A stretch of 64,000 bases of DNA from Pedobacter sandarakinus (GTDB lineage Bacteria; Bacteroidota; Bacteroidia; Sphingobacteriales; Sphingobacteriaceae), in contig NZ_JAPIVG010000001.1 of the NCBI RefSeq assembly GCF_026240095.1, positions 496,001 through 560,000 of the forward strand, given 5' to 3'. A program made the position numbers and the translations under genes. Positions within the stretch are counted from its first letter, which is position 1. Each line of letters opens with the position of its first letter. Under the pieces are notes generated by a model, which saw nothing but the letters and a program-made list of their open reading frames with translations, did not search any database and had not been told where the DNA came from. Of the stretch, positions 1 through 8,765 are shown piece after piece.

Positions 1-2376
1 ACGTAACCAGTGCATCTCACGACGACGACGAACCTCATCACGACCAACAACTGGAATATTATTTTCTACGTTACAAGCTACAACACAAGAACCGCAACCA
101 GTACAAGCATTCAAGTCGATAGCCATCACCCAGTTATTTCCAGGTTTTTCGTATTGATCCCAAAGATCGTAATCTTTATGCTCACCTTTCTCATTACCTG
201 CAGCAGCATCTTTAAGGTATTCCTTAAACGTTGCTTCTTTAATTACCGCACGACCTTCGAAAGAGTGGTGTGTTTGTGTTTGCGCTAATTCGTAGTAGCC
301 GCCCGTAGGGGTAATGGTTACTGAACTAGCATATTGCATGGTTCCGTTTACAAAAGAAACGAATGGGAAGGCATTTTTACCAACCTCATTACCAGCTTTA
401 CCGGCTTTTGTACGGCCATAACCCAATGCAATTGATGCGGTGCCTTGTGCCTGTCCTGGTTGAATTAAAACCGGAAGGTCAATAGCATATCCGTTAGCAC
501 CCTTTACGGTAACTACGTCAAATTCCTTAACTTTCAATTTCTCGGCAAACTTTGGTGCCAATGCCACAAAGTTATCCCATGTTACTTTAGATACTGGATC
601 AGGAAGCTCTTGCAAGAAAGCGTTATTGGCATTTTTACCATCACGCATAGCGATGTTTTCGTAAACCTGTAATTCAACCTCTTTAGCTAAAGACTTACTG
701 GTATTGACAATTGAAGTTGCAACAGCAGCCAATGATAATGAGAAAGTGTAAGTGCCAGCCGCTTTAGCTGTAACTGTTACTACTCCTTTTTCTAAAACAT
801 CGTTCCATTGTAATCCCAATGCTGGCAACATTTTGGTCTCCCAGTTACTACGCACAAACTGATAGTAATCTTTAACCGGAGCGTCAGCCCAAATTAACAT
901 GCTTTCTTCTGCCTGACGGCTATTGAAAACTGGGTTGATCGTTGGCTGAACGATTGAATAATACCCCTCGTATGCATTAGCATCTCCCCATGATTCCAGG
1001 TAGTTGTGGTTGATTGCAATCGCATCACAAACTGAAGCAGTTTCATCAGCACGATCAGCAAATGAAATTTTTGTAGGTACATTTTTCAATGCCGCTTCAA
1101 ATTTCTTTGAGTCGATAAAATCGTAAACCGGATTGCTATTTAAAATTAAAACTGCTGCAACTTCACCACGGCTCATTTCAGCAACTAATGCATTAAATTC
1201 AGCATCATTACCAGCATATAGATAACAAGGGTTATCTAAATCGATAGTTGCTCCGTAACTGCCAATTGCAGCATTGATTGCATTTACTAAGATTTGCGTT
1301 GATACATCGTTAGAACCACAAACAACTAAAGCTTTTCCTTTAGCTTGTAAAAGTTCTTTTGCTGCTAACTTAATTACTTTGTCGGCAGTGGCATTGTTTC
1401 CAAGCGTTCCACCTGGTAAAGATTGGCCGGTAATTGCATTGTAGAGTGCAATTAAAGCCGGACCTTGTTCTGATAACTTAATCGGAACGCGGGTATCTGC
1501 ATTTGAACCAGTTAAGCTCATTCCACTTTCAAATTGAATGTGGCGGCTCATTTTCTTTCCTGCTAAGGACTTATAGTTACGGTTAGCTGTATATTGAGAA
1601 GTAGACTCTTCACCGCTAATCCATGTTCCTAAGAAATCTGCTGCAAAGCTTATAATCAGATCTGCTTTATCAAAATTATACTTCGGCAATACCGCTTTAC
1701 CAAAACTATTTTGGTTAGCCTGAATAATACCTGTATAGGAAACAGCATCATACTGAACCAATTTAGCTGCTGGATATTTTGCAATAAACTGAGCTAAAAC
1801 AGCATTCGTAGATGGACTGTTAACTGTTGATGAAACAATACGTATTTTTTTTCCAGAAGCCTGTGCTTTAGCTAATTCTGCTTTTGCAAAACTATCTATC
1901 TTGGCCCAGGTAGTTTCTTCATTTTTAAGCACTGGTGCTTTAAGTTTAGATACATCATATAAATCTAAAACCGAAGCCTGTGCTCTTGCATCTGTACCGT
2001 TGTTAAATTGCCCTGCATTAGGATTTGGCTCAATTTTAATCGGACGACCCTCTCTTGTTTTAACTAAGATACTTTGGCCATTAAAGCTCGAAGTATAATA
2101 GTTCGGAATACCTGGAGTTACTTCTTCAGGCTTTACCAGATAAGGAATAGATTTATGAACCGGTGCAGTTTGACATGCTGCCAAAGTAACGGCACCTAAA
2201 CCAAAACCTAGCGCCTTTAAAAAGTCGCGGCGTGGGGTAACGGTACTTAACCCTGCTTCATTTAAAACATCTTCTATTGGAAGTGGCTCGGCAAATTCGT
2301 TTTTGTTATTCTTAACAAAATCGGGTGTATTGTTATACTCCTCTAAGCCTTTCCAGTATTTTTTGTTGCTTTCCAT
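1..2376 (-). CDS. actB: Alternative complex III subunit ActB (molybdopterin-oxidoreductase-like / Fe-S), C-terminus cut by window edge
   Basis: The frame is open for 792 codons from an ATG at 2376 to the left edge, so the C-terminus is missing. The N-terminus carries a degenerate twin-arginine-type stretch (PRRDFLKALGFG, near residue 50) followed by a lipobox-like AAC, as in the TAT-variant molybdopterin-oxidoreductase family. The long middle part corresponds to the catalytic-like domain, which in ActB lacks the molybdenum cofactor. Near residue 755 a ferredoxin cluster motif (CTGCGSCVVAC) begins the iron-sulfur domain. In the family, ActB relays electrons from menaquinol oxidation to the haem subunits on the periplasmic face. 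It starts about 50 bases after actA on the same strand, the usual act operon order. The rest of the operon should lie beyond the left edge. Confidence 0.93.
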   Translation of the reverse strand, partial: MESNKKYWKGLEEYNNTPDFVKNNKNEFAEPLPIEDVLNEAGLSTVTPRRDFLKALGFGLGAVTLAACQTAPVHKSIPYLVKPEEVTPGIPNYYTSSFNGQSILVKTREGRPIKIEPNPNAGQFNNGTDARAQASVLDLYDVSKLKAPVLKNEETTWAKIDSFAKAELAKAQASGKKIRIVSSTVNSPSTNAVLAQFIAKYPAAKLVQYDAVSYTGIIQANQNSFGKAVLPKYNFDKADLIISFAADFLGTWISGEESTSQYTANRNYKSLAGKKMSRHIQFESGMSLTGSNADTRVPIKLSEQGPALIALYNAITGQSLPGGTLGNNATADKVIKLAAKELLQAKGKALVVCGSNDVSTQILVNAINAAIGSYGATIDLDNPCYLYAGNDAEFNALVAEMSRGEVAAVLILNSNPVYDFIDSKKFEAALKNVPTKISFADRADETASVCDAIAINHNYLESWGDANAYEGYYSIVQPTINPVFNSRQAEESMLIWADAPVKDYYQFVRSNWETKMLPALGLQWNDVLEKGVVTVTAKAAGTYTFSLSLAAVATSIVNTSKSLAKEVELQVYENIAMRDGKNANNAFLQELPDPVSKVTWDNFVALAPKFAEKLKVKEFDVVTVKGANGYAIDLPVLIQPGQAQGTASIALGYGRTKAGKAGNEVGKNAFPFVSFVNGTMQYASSVTITPTGGYYELAQTQTHHSFEGRAVIKEATFKEYLKDAAAGNEKGEHKDYDLWDQYEKPGNNWVMAIDLNACTGCGSCVVACNVENNIPVVGRDEVRRRREMHWLR

Positions 2377-2424
2377 TTAAGCTATATTACTGTTTATTCG
2401 AACGTTCTTACTAAACTCTATCTA

Positions 2425-3723
2425 TTAATAGTGGCATTTACCACACTCTAAACCACCCAATAATGCTGGGGTAACTTTCTCGCCTTTTTTAATTTTTTCG
2501 TGCGCCTCAATTACTTTGGCGTAGAATGCATTATTTTTCTGACCAGAAATGTCTGTTTCCTTATGGCAATTGATACACCATTTCATTGTTAATGGAGAAT
2601 ACTGGTAAATCTCTTCCATCGTATTAACCGGACCATGACAAGCAAAACAAACTGGCTCTGTTGGCTGCAAACCTTTCGCTTTACGGATAGCCTCTTCGCC
2701 AACTACCACGTGTTGTGAGTGATTGAAATAAGCGAAATCCGGTAAGTTGTGTACACGTACCCACTCCATTGGTTTCGATTTGCTTTCATCGTATTTCTGC
2801 GTTTCAGGATCGTAACCTAAAGCGTTATAGATTTTCTTGATCTCCGGCGAAATTTCACCATCATATTTATCTCTAGCCTGCACCGCTTTGTGGCAATTCA
2901 TACACACATTTAACGATGGAATGGTAGAGTTTTTAGATTTGAATGCTCCGTTATGGCAATATTGACAATCGATTTGATTGATACCCGCATGCAACTCATG
3001 TGAAAATTTAATCGGTTGCACTGGTTGATATCCTGTATGTACACCTGTATTCCACATGCCCATCCAGCCGAAAGAACCTAAGCAGATTATCAAACACAAA
3101 ATGAAGAACATAACAAACTTTTTGTTCTTAAACATCTTACGTACACCAACTTTAAGCGGAACATCTTCCTCGATCTCAATTCCTTGTTTCTGAAGAATTA
3201 AACGCTCTAAGATTTTGCTTGCACGACCAAGAATCACCAAAATAACAATCGCAACAACTACTATAGCGATAATACCAGCCAATGACAAACCAGAAGTACC
3301 ACTTTCTTCTGCAGCGGCTTTTGGTGCATTTGGATCAACAGCAGCTTTAGGCTCACCTTCCTGGATGTAAGCTAAAATGCTTTTAACTTTCGTCTCATCC
3401 AATTCAGGAAAAGAAGTCATGGCTACCTTGCCATTATCGTTGTACAACTTAACTGCTTCTGGGTTTCCTGATGCAATTAGAGCCTGAGAATTTGGAATCC
3501 ATTTCAAAAGGAATTCCTCTGAGTGACGATCGGACACGCCTGTTAGGGCCGGACCAACTAATTTCGCATCTAAGGCGTGGCATGACGAACATTTAGCCTT
3601 GAAAAGCGTTCTCCCCTCTTTAGCATCCTGCGCATTTACGGTAGAAACCGCTATTACGGACATTGCTGAAAATACGAATAACGACTTCCAAACGCTTTTT
3701 AAAATCATCGAGATATCTCTCAT
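2425..3723 (-). CDS. actA: Alternative complex III cytochrome subunit ActA, with N-terminal mono-haem cytochrome c domain
   Basis: This 432-residue multihaem cytochrome c has six CXXCH haem-binding motifs. One (CSSCH, residue 45) sits in an N-terminal class I cytochrome c domain just after a signal peptide. Five (CQYCH, CMNCH, CFACH, CINCH, CGKCH) lie in the C-terminal pentahaem part. Two hydrophobic segments, near residues 150-170 and 205-230, separate them and would anchor the protein so the haems face the periplasm. Known ActA subunits carry electrons from ActB towards the terminal oxidase. I chose the ATG at 3723; the frame could open nine bases earlier, but only at a GTG. A TAnnTTTG box lies about 80 bases upstream. 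The mono-haem domain resembles what other lineages encode as separate ActE, so this looks like a fusion. Confidence 0.93.
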   Translation of the reverse strand: MRDISMILKSVWKSLFVFSAMSVIAVSTVNAQDAKEGRTLFKAKCSSCHALDAKLVGPALTGVSDRHSEEFLLKWIPNSQALIASGNPEAVKLYNDNGKVAMTSFPELDETKVKSILAYIQEGEPKAAVDPNAPKAAAEESGTSGLSLAGIIAIVVVAIVILVILGRASKILERLILQKQGIEIEEDVPLKVGVRKMFKNKKFVMFFILCLIICLGSFGWMGMWNTGVHTGYQPVQPIKFSHELHAGINQIDCQYCHNGAFKSKNSTIPSLNVCMNCHKAVQARDKYDGEISPEIKKIYNALGYDPETQKYDESKSKPMEWVRVHNLPDFAYFNHSQHVVVGEEAIRKAKGLQPTEPVCFACHGPVNTMEEIYQYSPLTMKWCINCHKETDISGQKNNAFYAKVIEAHEKIKKGEKVTPALLGGLECGKCHY

Positions 3724-3804
3724 AATGAACACTTTATACTTATTTAATTTACTTTTTGTTGTGAAAATGATGGTTTGGCAGTGATAGCCTTACCAAAACT
3801 TGAA

Positions 3805-3812
3805 CAAAAGTA
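3805..3812 (-). promoter_or_regulatory. Putative promoter -7 box of the act operon
   Basis: TACTTTTG on the minus strand matches the Bacteroidota -7 consensus TAnnTTTG. It lies about 80 bases before the actA ATG and would give a leader of roughly 75 bases. No convincing -33 TTG is seen at the expected distance, so this is a tentative call. Confidence 0.4.
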
Positions 3813-3906
3813 TAACTTATTAATAAATCCCATGACATAATACTGACGTGAAATACAATTTATAATCATTCTAAACAAATGAGCTTTTCTGCCATTTTGT
3901 AAAGAA

Positions 3907-3942
3907 AAAGCCCATTTTTGAACAAAATCTAAGATGGGCTTT
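3907..3942 (-). terminator. Rho-independent terminator after the deoxyhypusine-synthase-like gene
   Basis: A 9-bp perfect stem (AAAGCCCAT with ATGGGCTTT, loop about 18 bases) is followed on the minus strand by a T-rich run. It lies 35 bases past the stop of the minus-strand gene that ends at 3977. Confidence 0.7.
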
Positions 3943-3976
3943 AGCTAAATTGGTTTGGTTTATTAAAATGTTATCT

Positions 3977-4957
3977 TTATTGTTTCAGGATCCAGGCAAA
4001 CATCAGTGGCGCCACAATTGTAGCGTCGCTTTCTACTATAAATTTTGGTGTATGAACATCTAATTTCCCCCAAGTGATTTTTTCATTTGGAACGGCTCCT
4101 GAATACGACCCATAAGAGGTAGTTGAATCTGATATCTGGCAGAAATAGCTCCAGAATGGAATGTTTTCCATTTCCATATCCTGATATAACATTGGTACAA
4201 CGCAGATCGGAAAATCTCCGGCAATACCCCCACCAATCTGGAAGAAGCCAATTCCTTTGCCGCTACTATTGGCAATATACCAGTCGGCTAGCCACCCCAT
4301 ATATTCAATACCACTTTTCATAGTGGTTGCTTTTAGTTCCTTTTTCATTACGTATGAAGCAAAGATGTTACCCATGGTAGAATCTTCCCATCCTGGAACT
4401 ACAATTGGCAAATTCTTTTCGGCCGCAGCAAGCATCCATGAATTTTTAGGATCGATTTCATAATATTGCTCCAAATCTCCGCTTAATAACATTTTGTACA
4501 TAAATTCATGTGGGAAAAATCTTTCTTCCGCTGTATCTGCATCTTTCCAGATCTTATGTATATGTTTCTGCAACCGACGGAAAGCCTCTTCTTCAGGAAT
4601 ACACGTATCAGTTACCCTATTATAATGGTTTTCTAATAAGTCCCATTCATCCTGCGGACTTAAATCGCGGTAGTTAGGCACACGTTTGTAATGTGAGTGC
4701 GCTACCAGATTCATAATATCTTCTTCAAGATTGGCACCTGTACAGGAAATAATCGCCACTTTATCCTGACGGATCATTTCTGCAAGTGAAATTCCCAATT
4801 CTGCAGTACTCATCGCCCCTGCAAGGGTAATCATCATCTTACCACCTTCGTCTAAATGCGTTTCATAGCCTTTAGCAGCATCCATCATTGCCGCAGCGTT
4901 AAAGTGGAGATAATTACGCTCCATGAATTGAGATATCGGTCCTCTTGTATTGCTCAT
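3977..4957 (-). CDS. Deoxyhypusine synthase family protein
   Basis: This 326-residue protein aligns by eye with deoxyhypusine synthase. The NAD-binding region includes SCTGANLEED near residue 95, and the C-terminal block SGAVPNEKITWGKLD keeps the WGK lysine that forms the covalent imine intermediate in the eukaryotic enzyme. Eukaryotes and archaea use it to move an aminobutyl group from spermidine to eIF5A. Bacteria have no hypusinated eIF5A, and characterised bacterial relatives act on small polyamines (homospermidine synthase-like chemistry). A polyamine aminobutyl or aminopropyl transferase is therefore likelier than a protein modifier. It is a single gene with its own promoter box and terminator. 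The family is clear; the substrate cannot be read from sequence. Confidence 0.88.
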   Translation of the reverse strand: MSNTRGPISQFMERNYLHFNAAAMMDAAKGYETHLDEGGKMMITLAGAMSTAELGISLAEMIRQDKVAIISCTGANLEEDIMNLVAHSHYKRVPNYRDLSPQDEWDLLENHYNRVTDTCIPEEEAFRRLQKHIHKIWKDADTAEERFFPHEFMYKMLLSGDLEQYYEIDPKNSWMLAAAEKNLPIVVPGWEDSTMGNIFASYVMKKELKATTMKSGIEYMGWLADWYIANSSGKGIGFFQIGGGIAGDFPICVVPMLYQDMEMENIPFWSYFCQISDSTTSYGSYSGAVPNEKITWGKLDVHTPKFIVESDATIVAPLMFAWILKQ

Positions 4958-4976
4958 CTTTTTATCTTATTTGGCG

Positions 4977-5007
4977 CAAAAATAGACAAACCGATCGCAA
5001 TTTGCAA
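4977..5007 (-). promoter_or_regulatory. Promoter of the deoxyhypusine-synthase-like gene (-33 TTG, -7 TATTTTTG)
   Basis: On the minus strand TTG (5007-5005) and TATTTTTG (4984-4977) are separated by 20 bases, which fits the Bacteroidota sigma factor consensus TTG-N19-21-TAnnTTTG. The ATG follows 19 bases later. Confidence 0.6.
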
Positions 5008-5112
5008 TTTACTGCTTTGATTGCTTCTATAAACAATAGCACTAAGCGTAAATTAATTTAGCTCGTAATCATTTGGAATAAACAAATAATTTAAAATGCT
5101 TTTCTTTGCGGC

Positions 5113-6243
5113 ATGAAAAAGTTATTCATCACCATCTCCATTGGTTTTCTGTTTTTTTCAGCATCTGCACAATTGAAACTCATCAAAAAGATGCTTTCGA
5201 ACGAGAAAGACACCACCAGAAAAGCGAGTTTCTTGCCCATTCCTTCTTTTGGTTATGCACAGGAAACTGGTTTCGAGTTTGGTGTTGGCGCAATCTATTC
5301 GTATTACACAGATAGGAAAGATACCCTTACCAGAAGTTCTAACTTTTCTTTAAATGCCACCTACTCTACCAAAAAAACCTACAATATTGCCTTAAAGGGC
5401 GATGCCTGGTCGCCGGGTAATAAATATCACTTCATCGGCGATATGCGCATCAAGAAAATGCCATTCAATTTTTATGGAATTGGCAACAACACCAGTAAGT
5501 TAGATGAAGACAAGTTAGTGATGAATCAGATCAAGTTGCTCTTCGATGCAGAAAAAAGTTTTGTAGACTATGCGTATACTGGGCTTTCTCTTGGTTTTGA
5601 GCATTATGCATTTACTGATGAAATTATTGGTGGTATCTTTTCTACTCGTCAAAATATTGCAGACAAGGATGGTGGCAATGTAGCTTATGTAGGTTTAAGC
5701 CAAAGTTACGATACAAGGAATTCTAATAACTATGCTACGAGGGGTTTTTTCGGCAGGCTAACCTATCAATATGCACCGGATCTCTTCGGCGGAGAAAATT
5801 TTACAGGCAGCCAAATTAAACTCGATGTAAGAAATTTTTGGTCAATAAGCCGAAAAATTGTTCTTGGCCTGCAAGGTATTTACTATACCATACAAGGAAC
5901 TAATACACCTTTTTACGTATTGCAACAAATGGGAAATGACCAGATCATGCGTGGTTATTATGGCGGGCGATACCGCGATGAAAATCTTATTGCGTCTCAG
6001 ATGGAACTTCGTTACCGTTTTATGAACCGTTTTGGCATTGTCGCTTTTGCTGGTGCTGGAAAGGTTTTCGATAACCACAATGTAAACCTAAATGGTCTGA
6101 AACCAAACTATGGCTTGGGTGGCAGGTACTTTTTTGATACTGCGAAAGGTTTAAGCGTTCGCTTAGACTATGGCGTAGGTGAAAAGCTGGCTAATGAAAA
6201 ACGACAAAGTGGTTTTTACATTAGCTTGGCTGAGGCTTTTTAA
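5113..6243 (+). CDS. Omp85-superfamily (BamA/TamA-like) outer-membrane beta-barrel protein without POTRA domains
   Basis: This 376-residue protein starts with a signal peptide (MKKLFITISIGFLFFSASAQ) and continues as alternating-hydrophobicity strands up to a terminal aromatic residue (LAEAF), typical of an outer-membrane barrel. RGYYGGRYRDEN near residue 280 resembles the conserved VRGF-type loop of Omp85 proteins, and the length fits a 16-strand barrel alone. There is no room for POTRA domains: only about 30 residues precede the first strand. Stand-alone barrels of this kind are common in Bacteroidota and mostly uncharacterised. It is convergent with the M56 gene, their stops being two bases apart. 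A role in protein or lipid export would be a guess. Confidence 0.8.
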   Translation: MKKLFITISIGFLFFSASAQLKLIKKMLSNEKDTTRKASFLPIPSFGYAQETGFEFGVGAIYSYYTDRKDTLTRSSNFSLNATYSTKKTYNIALKGDAWSPGNKYHFIGDMRIKKMPFNFYGIGNNTSKLDEDKLVMNQIKLLFDAEKSFVDYAYTGLSLGFEHYAFTDEIIGGIFSTRQNIADKDGGNVAYVGLSQSYDTRNSNNYATRGFFGRLTYQYAPDLFGGENFTGSQIKLDVRNFWSISRKIVLGLQGIYYTIQGTNTPFYVLQQMGNDQIMRGYYGGRYRDENLIASQMELRYRFMNRFGIVAFAGAGKVFDNHNVNLNGLKPNYGLGGRYFFDTAKGLSVRLDYGVGEKLANEKRQSGFYISLAEAF

Positions 6244-6244
6244 C

Positions 6245-7807
6245 TTAGCGGCTCGAATGATATCTGAACCTTTGATCTTTCAAATCCACAAACACGCTGT
6301 CTGCAATTAGTGTTTTTCCATCACTCGCTCGCATTTGGGCATTTACTACCGTGATCATATTGCTTGATGAATCGAATATGATCTTAGACCCCGACAAATT
6401 TATATTCTTAAATGTTATTCTTGCATCGCCATAAAGCGTTACAATCTTATTTCCTTTGCTAAACTTTACCGAATCGGCAGTATAAACAACCTTACTATTT
6501 GCTGCGGTATCTTGCGTTAAATTAATTTCCTTGTTTGAATACCTAGAATAGGTTTGTTTTGATAGGTCGAATCTAAATTCGTCTGCCTCTTCTGTAATTC
6601 CATTTTTCTCAAATGAAGCTCCTTTAGCCACAATAAGTTTTTCCTTTTCGCTATAAATAATCCGTTCCCCAGATAAAATACCTCCATTTACTTCTATTGT
6701 TGCTCCAACTAAATCATAGGTGGCACTTTTAGTGTTGCCTTTTAGGTTTCTATAGGATATTATTTTTGGTTTTATCGCATATTGTTTCACATTCGAATTT
6801 GGTTCAGCGCTTCTCTTTGGGCTGCTATCTCGGAGCACCGCTTGTGGAACCTTTTTTTGTACAAACACTTGCAGACTATCTGCCGGCGCTATCAGCCGCT
6901 TCAATTCGATATCGTGAGCTTCGACTATATTAATGCTTATATAACAGAATACAATTAATACCAAAGGTATATTCCATAGGTAGCGTAACTGATTCACCCT
7001 GTTAGATTTCTCTCCAAATAGCATTTCTATTCGCTCTTTCAAAGGACTTTTGGCCAGATGATGCATTAAAGAAAATGAAGTTTTAGCCGTAGCTACTCGC
7101 AACAAAACATTTGCATAGGTTTTTTTACCGAAAGCGCTTGATGTTTCCGCATCTGCCTCATACTCGTGTAATTGCTCCAAATACCTATCAATCAAATAAA
7201 TGAATGGATTAATCCATAGTATTGTTTTTGCAAACATGAGCAAAAGCTTATCCACGGAATGAAGCTGACTAGCATGAACTTTTTCGTGGGTGAGAAGTAC
7301 ATGTAAATCCTTTTCCGCCAAGTGAGCTTCATCAATAAAAACATAGTTAAAAAAAGAGCAGTTGGTAAAGCCTAGGTTTTTATGCACGATTTGTATGCCA
7401 TATTTGTGTTCTGAATATTTTCGTGCGTAAGATAGTAACTGTAAGAGTTTGCCTACCGAGAGGCTGAGCAAAACTAATGCAACTGCGATATAGCAATACA
7501 CAATAAGCGAAATCCAATCTATTTCTTTCTGAGCAATAGGAATTTCGAGCTGAGTAGCCAGCGGCATGCCATTTTTGGAGTTGTACGCAGAGCCGGTATA
7601 TGTAGCGTATAGCAAACCTTGCTCAACCTGACTTTTACTTTCAATATCGATTTGCATCGCTGGAATAGCAAAACTCATTAATAAAGTAGATAGTAGGTAA
7701 AACCTATTCACCCTAAAGAAAGTAAGCCTTCTTAAGAACAATTGGTAAAAACAAAAAAACACTGCAGTACAAATACTTACCTTTCCAAGATAGATCAATA
7801 ATTCCAT
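6245..7807 (-). CDS. M56 (BlaR1/MecR1-like) membrane metallopeptidase with C-terminal OstA/LptA-like domain
   Basis: The 520-residue protein has hydrophobic segments near residues 5-23, 36-50, 97-120 and 278-298. The zinc protease motif HEKVH (residues 174-178) lies on the cytosolic side, with a downstream EYEAD supplying the expected third ligand. This is the BlaR1/MecR1 layout, in which the protease cleaves or inactivates a BlaI repressor. After the last membrane segment, where BlaR1 has a penicillin-binding sensor, this protein has about 200 residues of short beta repeats (TADSVKFSKGNKIVTLYGDA and similar) resembling the LptA/OstA jellyroll. Its BlaI-type partner lies 140 bases upstream on the same strand. 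The domain swap suggests it senses something other than beta-lactams, possibly lipopolysaccharide or another envelope ligand; that part is inference. Confidence 0.82.
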   Translation of the reverse strand: MELLIYLGKVSICTAVFFCFYQLFLRRLTFFRVNRFYLLSTLLMSFAIPAMQIDIESKSQVEQGLLYATYTGSAYNSKNGMPLATQLEIPIAQKEIDWISLIVYCYIAVALVLLSLSVGKLLQLLSYARKYSEHKYGIQIVHKNLGFTNCSFFNYVFIDEAHLAEKDLHVLLTHEKVHASQLHSVDKLLLMFAKTILWINPFIYLIDRYLEQLHEYEADAETSSAFGKKTYANVLLRVATAKTSFSLMHHLAKSPLKERIEMLFGEKSNRVNQLRYLWNIPLVLIVFCYISINIVEAHDIELKRLIAPADSLQVFVQKKVPQAVLRDSSPKRSAEPNSNVKQYAIKPKIISYRNLKGNTKSATYDLVGATIEVNGGILSGERIIYSEKEKLIVAKGASFEKNGITEEADEFRFDLSKQTYSRYSNKEINLTQDTAANSKVVYTADSVKFSKGNKIVTLYGDARITFKNINLSGSKIIFDSSSNMITVVNAQMRASDGKTLIADSVFVDLKDQRFRYHSSR

Positions 7808-7947
7808 GATATTTGGTTTAAGATTTTTAACACGCTAAACCCTGTGCGAGATTAAGTTGGCAATTCTTTTCAAATTAAATTCTCTTCTTACATATATCAA
7901 ACTAATTTTACACCCACGAAACTTAAGTAAATTAATAAAAATCATGG

Positions 7948-8310
7948 TTAAGGGTTTTCGTTAATTATTTTCTTAATTTCCTCAAGGTCACGATCACTTA
8001 TTTGCTCTTCTTTCACCATAAAGGATAGTAAGCTAGTGGCAGAGTTATCGAAATAACTTGCAAACATTTTTGAAAAGGTGGTTTTCGTATATTCGTCTTT
8101 TGTAATTGTTGGGAAATACTCGTAAGTTTTTCCATAAGCTTTGTAGTTAACATAACCCTTCTTTTCCAATAAGCGCACTATAGATGATATGGTATTGTAG
8201 GGCGGCTTAGGTTCATCGTCAAGCTCATCTATAATATCTTTGACGAATGCTTTTTTCAATTTCCATAAAACCTGCATAATACGCTCTTCAGATTTTGTAA
8301 GTTCTTCCAT
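7948..8310 (-). CDS. BlaI/MecI/CopY-family transcriptional repressor
   Basis: This 120-residue protein has the N-terminal winged helix of BlaI/MecI (LTKSEERIMQVLWKLKKAFV, then YNTISSIVRLLEKKGYV as recognition region). A helical C-terminal dimerisation half contains the stretch in which related repressors are cut by their M56 partner. It is the first gene of a two-gene operon with the M56 protease. A perfect inverted repeat and a third half-site lie just upstream of its start, consistent with autorepression. The signal relieving repression is unknown. Confidence 0.92.
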   Translation of the reverse strand: MEELTKSEERIMQVLWKLKKAFVKDIIDELDDEPKPPYNTISSIVRLLEKKGYVNYKAYGKTYEYFPTITKDEYTKTTFSKMFASYFDNSATSLLSFMVKEEQISDRDLEEIKKIINENP

Positions 8311-8320
8311 AAATCAAACT

Positions 8321-8362
8321 TATAACTTATTTTTAAGTTATACAACTATTTTATAAGTTATA
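8321..8362. promoter_or_regulatory. Predicted operator of the BlaI-M56 operon
   Basis: TATAACTTA (8321-8329) and TAAGTTATA (8334-8342) form a perfect 9-bp inverted repeat with a 4-base spacer. A third copy of the half-site, TAAGTTATA, stands at 8354-8362, 20 bases (two helical turns) further out. The array begins ten bases upstream of the repressor start, where an autoregulating BlaI dimer would bind. Confidence 0.65.
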
Positions 8363-8765
8363 TTCCTGAAAAATCAGTTTCTAAATTTGAAAGACTGTGG
8401 AAAGCAAATGCATTTTTCTTAGGAATCACTAGGCCCGTTATTCGCTGTAGCCCTCATGAAAAATTCGGGGCTGCCGCTACTACCGGGTTTAAGTGGCAAA
8501 GGCAGTGCGCTGTAAAATGGGCGTTGTAAGTAGTTATTATGGTAACAAACAAGCTTTTGTATTTAAACCCGATCTGAGTGGATGCCCCCAATTTTTCATT
8601 GGGGCAGGAACGGGAGCGGGACTACCGGCCGCCAAATACTGCTGCCGTTCATTTCCAAAAAAAATCCTGCTTGCTAGTCTTAATCTACTAGGTTATAAAT
8701 TCTAGCGGCAATTTAAAAGTGCGTATGTAGCGGAATAAAAGATACCATAGGCTGTGAGATGAGGT
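8363..8765. other. Intergenic stretch of about 400 bases with inverted repeats, no gene
   Basis: No convincing gene is present. A 70-codon open frame at 8493-8705 overlaps the hairpin element and has no family features. The stretch contains CGGGTTTA near 8486 and its inverted copy TAAACCCG near 8564, plus the hairpin element annotated separately. Confidence 0.6.
8568..8621. repeat. Dispersed intergenic hairpin element, copy A
   Basis: The layout is CCCGAT-n4-GTGG, then a hairpin (CCCCAAT, loop TTTTC, ATTGGGG at 8586-8604), then AGGAACGGGAGCGGGA. The same order of motifs, with a different hairpin stem, recurs at 61807-61861, and the loop TTTTC with AT-flanks recurs at 35167-35187. Confidence 0.5.

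Noticed and set aside
10..288. 92-codon open frame on the plus strand at the left edge
   Set aside because: It lies opposite actB, which is open over the whole region and has clear iron-sulfur motifs; the plus-strand protein has no family features.
8493..8705. 70-codon open frame in the gap before the DUF1345 gene
   Set aside because: It overlaps the hairpin element, has no leader, domain or promoter box, and its composition looks non-coding.
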